64,000 bases of DNA, taken from contig CM023539.1 of assembly GCA_013350335.1 (NCBI GenBank), positions 11,532,302 through 11,596,301 on the forward strand. Direction: 5' to 3'. How positions within the stretch are numbered: the stretch's first letter is position 1; every line of letters starts with the position of its first letter. The DNA is from Chimonanthus salicifolius. Lineage: Eukaryota; Streptophyta; Magnoliopsida; Laurales; Calycanthaceae. Positions 58,514 through 64,000 of this stretch are shown in pieces. Made by a program: the position numbers and the translations under genes. A model generated the notes under the pieces. That model ran no database searches and was not told the origin of the DNA. It saw only the letters and a program-made list of their open reading frames with translations.

Positions 58514-59493
58514 TGTTAGCGTTACGAGCAGAAACAAGAAAAATCGAATGGAAATAAACACACAACACAACACAATATTTTAACATGGTTTAGTCCACCT
58601 GGCCTACCTCCACGGAGCGACAGAATATTCACTATTTGAAAGAATATACATGTACAAAATAAAGACTCCCTTAAGTCATGAGTCCAAACCCGAAGTCCTG
58701 AGCCCCTTGTACACCCATGTATAAGACACACCGACGTCACCTCTCAGTTGATATGAATCTCTCTCATACCCAAGATAGTGAACCCAATTTCTGTGTTCCT
58801 CCCTCTACGCTTCTTGCATCCTACGAGCACACCCCGATATGCTTCTCAAACGCGAGCGTCTCCGATGATGGTGTGTTCCACACACACAGATCTGCACTTT
58901 TGCTCTAGCGAAGGGGTTTGTCATTCCAGCCACACTTCTATTGGCTGCCACTCACATATCTGAAAACCCAGATCTGCAGTGGTACTGCGCTGTTGCTTTC
59001 ACCCCTCTCCGGCCGTCGAGTTGTCCTCCAGATAGTATTAGATCTATGGCTCCTTCCATGGATCTTCACAGTTGAGAGCAACCTCTATTGCCACCACGAC
59101 ATTGGACCACTCCATGCGGCCATTAGAGGCCCACGGCCAAAGGCCGTACTTTTAGCTCTCCCTCTCTCGATGTCAACTTGGGATTCCACACTGAATGTCG
59201 TGAATAGTCCCTTCTTATACAGTAGTGTACTGTATCCAAGAAATAAGAGATCTCCTCCCTATCTTATTTCCACTTAAGATACTGTGCTTACTCAATTGGT
59301 AAGACCCCATTCGGCCAAGCCTTGCAATATAGCAATTACTATAATGTTGTTACCATCATAATCTCCTCATAGAAAACCCAGTGGCGTGTGTTGATATGAG
59401 AGAGATTTTCTCCACTTTGCTAGCATACAATTGTCTTGTCTATCTCTTTCCACAATAAACTAACATGTATTGTATTCGAGCGACAACCCAACA
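58514..59493 (-). repeat. Element I downstream LTR (minus sense 3' LTR)
   Basis: 980 bp, collinear with 60796-61776 with scattered single-base differences and no large indel. ORFs seen in both copies on either strand are shared because of the repeat. Confidence 0.92.
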
Positions 59494-59506
59494 ATCTCCA
59501 CCTTGG

Positions 59507-60669
59507 CGAGAATTCACCGACCTCTAGTGACAATTTGTGACAACGAACCTCAACTGCACCTCTCCACACATCGGCTGCTCCACCTTCAGTTGCAGTGCCC
59601 CCCTCAGATCAGTCAGACATGAGCAGCTTCTCTCTCTATGTCGCTGCATCCCACCGTGACAAGATTGTCTGCTGAATCTGCTTGCAGCCAACGCATCAAT
59701 ACATGTGGATGTTCCTTCCTGCTCTCAGCCGTATATGGCTGTCTGGTTTTCCCTTCAGTTCATACCCATTTGTATGAATCCCTTCTCTGTTCAGACTGAT
59801 GAATTGCTCCACCTTGCAATCAACAACTCATTCTTTTTTGTGCTGCCACAACACTGTTGATGCTTGTACGCTACTGTCTCTCAGGATTCTCCTGCAAGTC
59901 AGGATGCCTGCCTATGGGGTTTCAGCGCTGCAAGGCAGCCTACTTCCTAGTCTCAGATGTGCACCAATATGAAAATCTCAAGTGCCTTCTCTAACTCTTG
60001 TTGTCTGAAAACCCAAAACCTCCAACGCTGCAGCAACTGCTCTCCTTTCAGCGCCCACACCTCTGCATTGCAGTCGATCGAATCTCAGTTGGCCATGTTT
60101 CAATTTGGAATACATAGTTCCAAATACCTTCTAATCCAGACATGCATACATTAGAGTATCATCATGTTGGAGAACCAACTCAATTTTTCAGTTTTACACG
60201 TTATTGAGAGACCGTGTTTCAATGGGTCTTGAATATCCTATCTTTACCCAACTTTGCAGATCCCAATAGCCACATTGAGATATAGCTGCTAAGCTGAGAC
60301 GTGTGAGCCTAATATGCTGGCACCAATTACCATCCAAAGCAAATAATATTTAGATGAGAAAATACCAGGTGACCCACAAGCCATATCCATGCAAAATATG
60401 ATGCATTCCAACGTTAAGACATCAGAGAAACACCTCTCTGTTTTTCTTCTAATGTCGTTGTCTATTTGTGCACTGCAGTATGCACCTCCAGATGCCATAT
60501 GCATCTATCAACAAGCCACTGAAAAACAAGGATCCCTTGCTAGTTTTCCCAACTGAAAACCCAGCAGCCTCTCCCTGAATTGGCTGTTGTTGATCACTCC
60601 ACCTGTCAAATCCAGACTGCAGATCATCAGATCTACACTCTCCGTCTCGGCCGCAGTCCTCCAGCACCC
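59507..60669 (-). other. Element I non-coding interior
   Basis: About 1.16 kb without pol domains. Chance ORFs only. Composition is less AT-rich than the window average. Its origin is unknown. Confidence 0.6.
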
Positions 60670-60753
60670 CTAAGTTGTTTTTTCTTCTGCAAAGCCGTCT
60701 GTCCCATCGAAGGGCTCCACCTCAAACTTTGTGCTCTGCACTCCTCTCATGCC
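60670..60753 (-). pseudogene. Element I gag N-terminal stub
   Basis: The minus-strand ATG at 60753 gives 'MGMRGVQSTKFEVEPFDGTDGFAEEKTT', then TAG at 60670. The 'KFEVE.FDGT..F' pattern is the start of copia gag proteins. Nothing gag-like follows, so the element arose by internal deletion or replacement after this point. Confidence 0.6.
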
Positions 60754-60795
60754 CATTGTGTTGTCTGGTCTCCAACCAAAGCTATTGATACCACT

Positions 60796-61776
60796 TGTTA
60801 GCGTTACAAGCGGAAACAAGAAAAATTGAACGGAAATAAACATACAGCACAACACAGTATTTTAACATGGTTTGACCCACCTGGCCTACGTCTACGGAGC
60901 AACAGAATATTCACTATATGAAAGAATATACATGTACAAAATAAAGACTCCCTTAAGTCATGAGTCCAAACCCGAAGTCCTGAGCCCCTTGTACACCCAT
61001 GTATAAGACACACCGACGTCACCTCTCAGTTGATATGAATCTCTCGCATACCCAAGATAGTGAACCCAATTTCTGTGTTCCTCCCTCTACGCTTCTTGCG
61101 TCCTACGAGCACACCCCGATATGCTTCTCAAATGCGAGCATCTCCGATGATGGTGCGTTCCACACACACAGATCTGCACTTCTGCTCTAGTAAAGGGGCT
61201 TGTCTCTCCAGCCGCACTTCTACTGGCTGCCACTCACAGATCTGAAAACCCAGATCTGCAGCCGTACTGCACTGTTGCTTCCGCCTCTCTCCGGCCGTCG
61301 AGCCGTCCTCCAGACAGTATCAGATCTACGGCTCCTTTCATGGATCTTCACCGTTGAGAGCAAACCTCTATTGCCACCACGGCATTGGACCACTCCATGC
61401 GGCCATTAGAGGCCCACGGCCAAAGGCCGTACTTTTTGCTCTCCCACTCTCGGTGTCCACTTGGGATTCCACACTGAATGCCGTGTACAGTCCCTCCTTA
61501 TATAGTAGTGTATCGTATCCAAGAAATAAGAGATCTCCTCCCTATCTTATTTCCACTCAAGATACCGTGCTTACTCAATTGGTAAGACCCCATTCGGCCA
61601 AGCCTTGCAATATAGCAATTACTATATTGTTGTTACCATCGTAATCTCCTCATAGAAAACCCAGTGCCGTGTGTTGATATGAGAGAGATTTTCTCCACTT
61701 TGCTAGCATGCAATTGTCGTGTCTATCTCTTTCCACAATAAATTAACATGTATTGTATTCGAGCCACAACCCAACG
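60796..61776 (-). repeat. Element I upstream LTR (minus sense 5' LTR)
   Basis: 981 bp; partner of 58514-59493. Its inner edge adjoins the PBS, fixing the orientation of the element as minus. Confidence 0.92.
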
Positions 61777-61781
61777 CAATG

Positions 61782-63612
61782 TTATTCCTGAACAGGGTAA
61801 TGCACCTTCAGCTACGTGTGTCAAGTCATCCATCTAGATTATTGGTATAATTTTTCAATATTTGTTTTTGTGTTTAGAATATATTTAGGATTTTATTAAT
61901 TAATAGAATTATTGTATAATTAGGATTATAAGGTTGGTTTATCTCTAATTAAGAGATATATTTGGTTTAGAATTAGGTTAAGAGTTTGAGTTTGATTGCG
62001 ATAGTCATAGGGTCGGATAGAGGCTATAAATACATATAATAACATATTTCTTAGTACAATAGACAATTTATTATTTTCTATATTTTGTAAGGTGGGTTTT
62101 TTCTTTGTTGGGATTCTCATGGACTATGATTTATGCATTGATAAGTTCTTGAAGAATCTTAAACCACCTTTCTATCTTAGCAAAACCAGAAAATCTGTCT
62201 CGATGACAAAAGAAGCATCAGTCTTATTTGTTTATCTTGTTCACCTAATTGAGGACCAGTGAGTATAAGGTATGGGGTATATGGAGCTTTTGCCATTTGT
62301 GTTAATTGGTAATGAAGATCACCATATGAAAGAGAAGGGACATGATCTCTGCTTGTCCCTTGCAAGGGTAAGATGTCATTTTGTCTAACATTTTACACAA
62401 TAAATCACTATTGTGTATAAAATGTATAAGTTGCTTTGATGCCCACCTTAATTCTTCTACGTTCCTTGTTATTGTCTGTATTTGGCAGCTGGGATAATCT
62501 TGTAAGCAGTGCTCCTCTTAAGAGGTTTACACATTAGTTGCAATCTTAGATGAGTTTGTTTGCCTAATTCTGATTCCGTAAGGAAAGAAATGGGAAAAAC
62601 ATTGAACATTTATGAAAATGCAGGTGTTATGAATAGGAAATCATTAAAGCAAAGGAATTTTTTTTTTTTGTGGGGAAAATAGTTTACCAAAAATCATTCA
62701 ATATAAGGCTGTACATGGTGGGTGATCTTGGCTTTAGATGCTCCCACCATGGAATGTTCATCTCCATAACTATGCCAGTTCTATGACATGATATGGGTTG
62801 ACTTCCTTTGGCTTATTATTTGGCCATGGCTGAAGCCAAGATTGACCATATAACTGGTTGGCTTTTGAGGAATGAAGATGGAACCATGTAGTTGTGTTAG
62901 ATTCTCTTACCCCAACCAAAGGATGCTTCAGCCTCTAAAGATTACATCACAAAAAAAAAAAAAAGTCTATATCACAAAGAGCTCTTTTCCTATTTGTGTT
63001 AGATTTTATTGTTCATATATATTTACTCTCACATGTTCATGGGTTATTTTTCATATATTACGTCATTAATGCTTTTTCTTATTATTTCTTTTCTCAGGTC
63101 TCAAATTAGCTTATAAATGTTAAGTATGATTTTGGAATCCATAATGAAAGAGATGCACCAACAAAAGACCAAAGTAGAGGAAGAGAGGCAAATTAGAAAA
63201 ATCACAACTAATATTTTGTTTAAATGCATTTTCTTATTTGATATTTGTTTTGTATTAAGGTAATAAGTCCGATTCAAATTTTTATATTTTCAGAAATATA
63301 GCCCTTTTTAGATTTTTTTTTTTTAACTTTATTTGATACTAATTGTTGTATAAGTTTGAAAGCTCACAAAGTGTGGTATAGGTGAAATACTGTATTAAGT
63401 TGAAATTATAAATTTTAGGTTTATAGATAAGTATATTAAGGTTTTTGATAAAAAAAAATTGTTTAAAAATGGATATTAGGCCTGATAAAATAAACATTTA
63501 GGTTAAAAAATGGGTATTAGACTTGGTAGCATAGAAATTTTAGTTAAAAATAAATATTGGAGCCGTTAGCCTAAAAATGAAGGTTAAAAATTAGATATTA
63601 GGCCTGGTAGCT
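61782..63612. other. Intergenic AT-rich DNA
   Basis: 1.8 kb with no convincing gene. A 21-codon open frame starting at 62826 (MAEAKIDHITGWLL) is too short to call. Repeated phrases 'gatattaggcctg' and 'ggttaaaaa' occur at 63470-63610. Confidence 0.45.
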
Positions 63613-64000
63613 GTAACACCCTGGAATTTCAAAGTTATCAGTTTATATGAAAATATTCATATTTACGGAATTGCCATTGTGATAAAAATTGATTTGAATT
63701 TAAATGGGTCAATGGCTCAATCAAGACCCAAAGGATGATAGTTGGTTTACAAAACAAATAAATGGGTAAGATAAATTTAAACGGTCAAGAATCATATTTG
63801 GGTCAAATTTGGATAAATGGGTCAAAATGGCTAGATGGGACCCAATGGGTCGTGTGAATGGCATGATTAACCATGGATTGAGTTCAAGCTTAGTTAATTT
63901 AAGTATATTAATTTGTTGAGTTTGGTTTGAGTTGAAATGAATGATGGGTTTAGTTGAGTTGAATTTATTAGTTAAGTTAAATTAAATGAATGAGTTAGGT
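63613..64000 (+). mobile_element. Ty3-gypsy LTR, partial (window edge)
   Basis: It starts TGTAACACCCTGGAATTTC and runs off the window. It carries the same 'gggtcaa...agacccaa' phrases as the minus-strand LTR at 1-548. No internal region is visible. Confidence 0.65.

Larger units (their letters stand above)
58514..61776 (-). mobile_element. Non-autonomous Ty1-copia element I, complete
   Basis: LTRs are 58514-59493 and 60796-61776 (~980 bp each). On the minus strand each starts TGTTGGGTTGTGG or TGTTGGGTTGTCG and ends ...AACGCTAACA; the outermost base of the right copy is changed. A perfect 5-bp duplication CAATG lies at 58509-58513 and 61777-61781. The minus-strand PBS AGTGGTATCAATAGC (60795-60781) and purine tract CCAAGGTGGAGAT (59506-59494) are present. 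The 1.3-kb interior has only a gag N-terminal stub. The LTRs are very similar to each other, so this is one of the younger insertions here. Confidence 0.92.

Noticed and set aside
58717..59277. ORFs repeated at 60999-61644
   Set aside because: They recur only because both lie in the LTRs of element I; no protein similarity.
62826..62891. Small ORF MAEAKIDHITGWLL...
   Set aside because: Only 21 codons, no neighbouring exon or similarity I can name.

Overview
This window is repeat-dominated nuclear DNA from a flowering plant. The base composition is AT-rich. The repeats are typical plant ones: Ty1-copia and Ty3-gypsy retrotransposons primed by initiator tRNA-Met, TRIMs, tRNA-derived SINEs, a Stowaway-like MITE and hAT DNA transposons. 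The single host gene that looks nearly intact is a plant-specific GRAS regulator. I cannot assign a species. The long, decayed, nested elements suggest a large genome with slow turnover, which is inference.

Layout. 1-548: minus-strand gypsy LTR cut by the window edge. 549-1195: copia LTR fragment. 2986-9888: minus-strand non-autonomous gypsy element G (gag plus an accessory ORF, no pol); its downstream LTR holds a complete plus-strand non-autonomous element F (GAAAC target duplication) and a 165-bp hAT MITE (8-bp duplication). 10185-11663: solo copia-type LTR. 13159-13327: SINE. 13985-22778: two broken copia elements, A and B, fused head to tail. 22771-27812: remnant of a minus-strand hAT transposon (ZMYM1-like transposase start, 5' terminal repeat) split by a 2.85-kb gypsy solo LTR and a small poly(A) retroposon. 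27911-28735: element with ~146-bp inverted arms. 30110-30420: minus-strand TRIM.

33004-37890 is the gene island. The GRAS gene (34696-36257) is intronless and continuous except for one apparent missing base near 35549. It is flanked by two same-orientation copies of one SINE family, with a Stowaway-like MITE upstream.

38491-47620 is a nest. A minus-strand copia element D is interrupted by plus-strand copia C (38491-43244) in its LTR and by plus-strand non-autonomous gypsy E (43967-47359) in its RNase H region. 47719-56270 is a decayed plus-strand gypsy element J with a 2.66-kb LTR; it contains a 340-bp duplication flanking a minus-strand Tat/Athila-like LTR K. 56735-57031: second TRIM. 58104-58236: fossil exon of an ABC1-family kinase. 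58514-61776: complete minus-strand non-autonomous copia element I with CAATG duplications. 63613-64000: start of a gypsy LTR of the same type as at 1-548 but in opposite orientation.

No prokaryotic-type system, CRISPR array, rRNA or free-standing tRNA gene was seen. The most interesting items are the gag-plus-accessory non-autonomous gypsy family (G, E), the one-base break in the GRAS gene, the 46-bp direct repeats around element C, the A/B fusion, and the layered hAT fossil.
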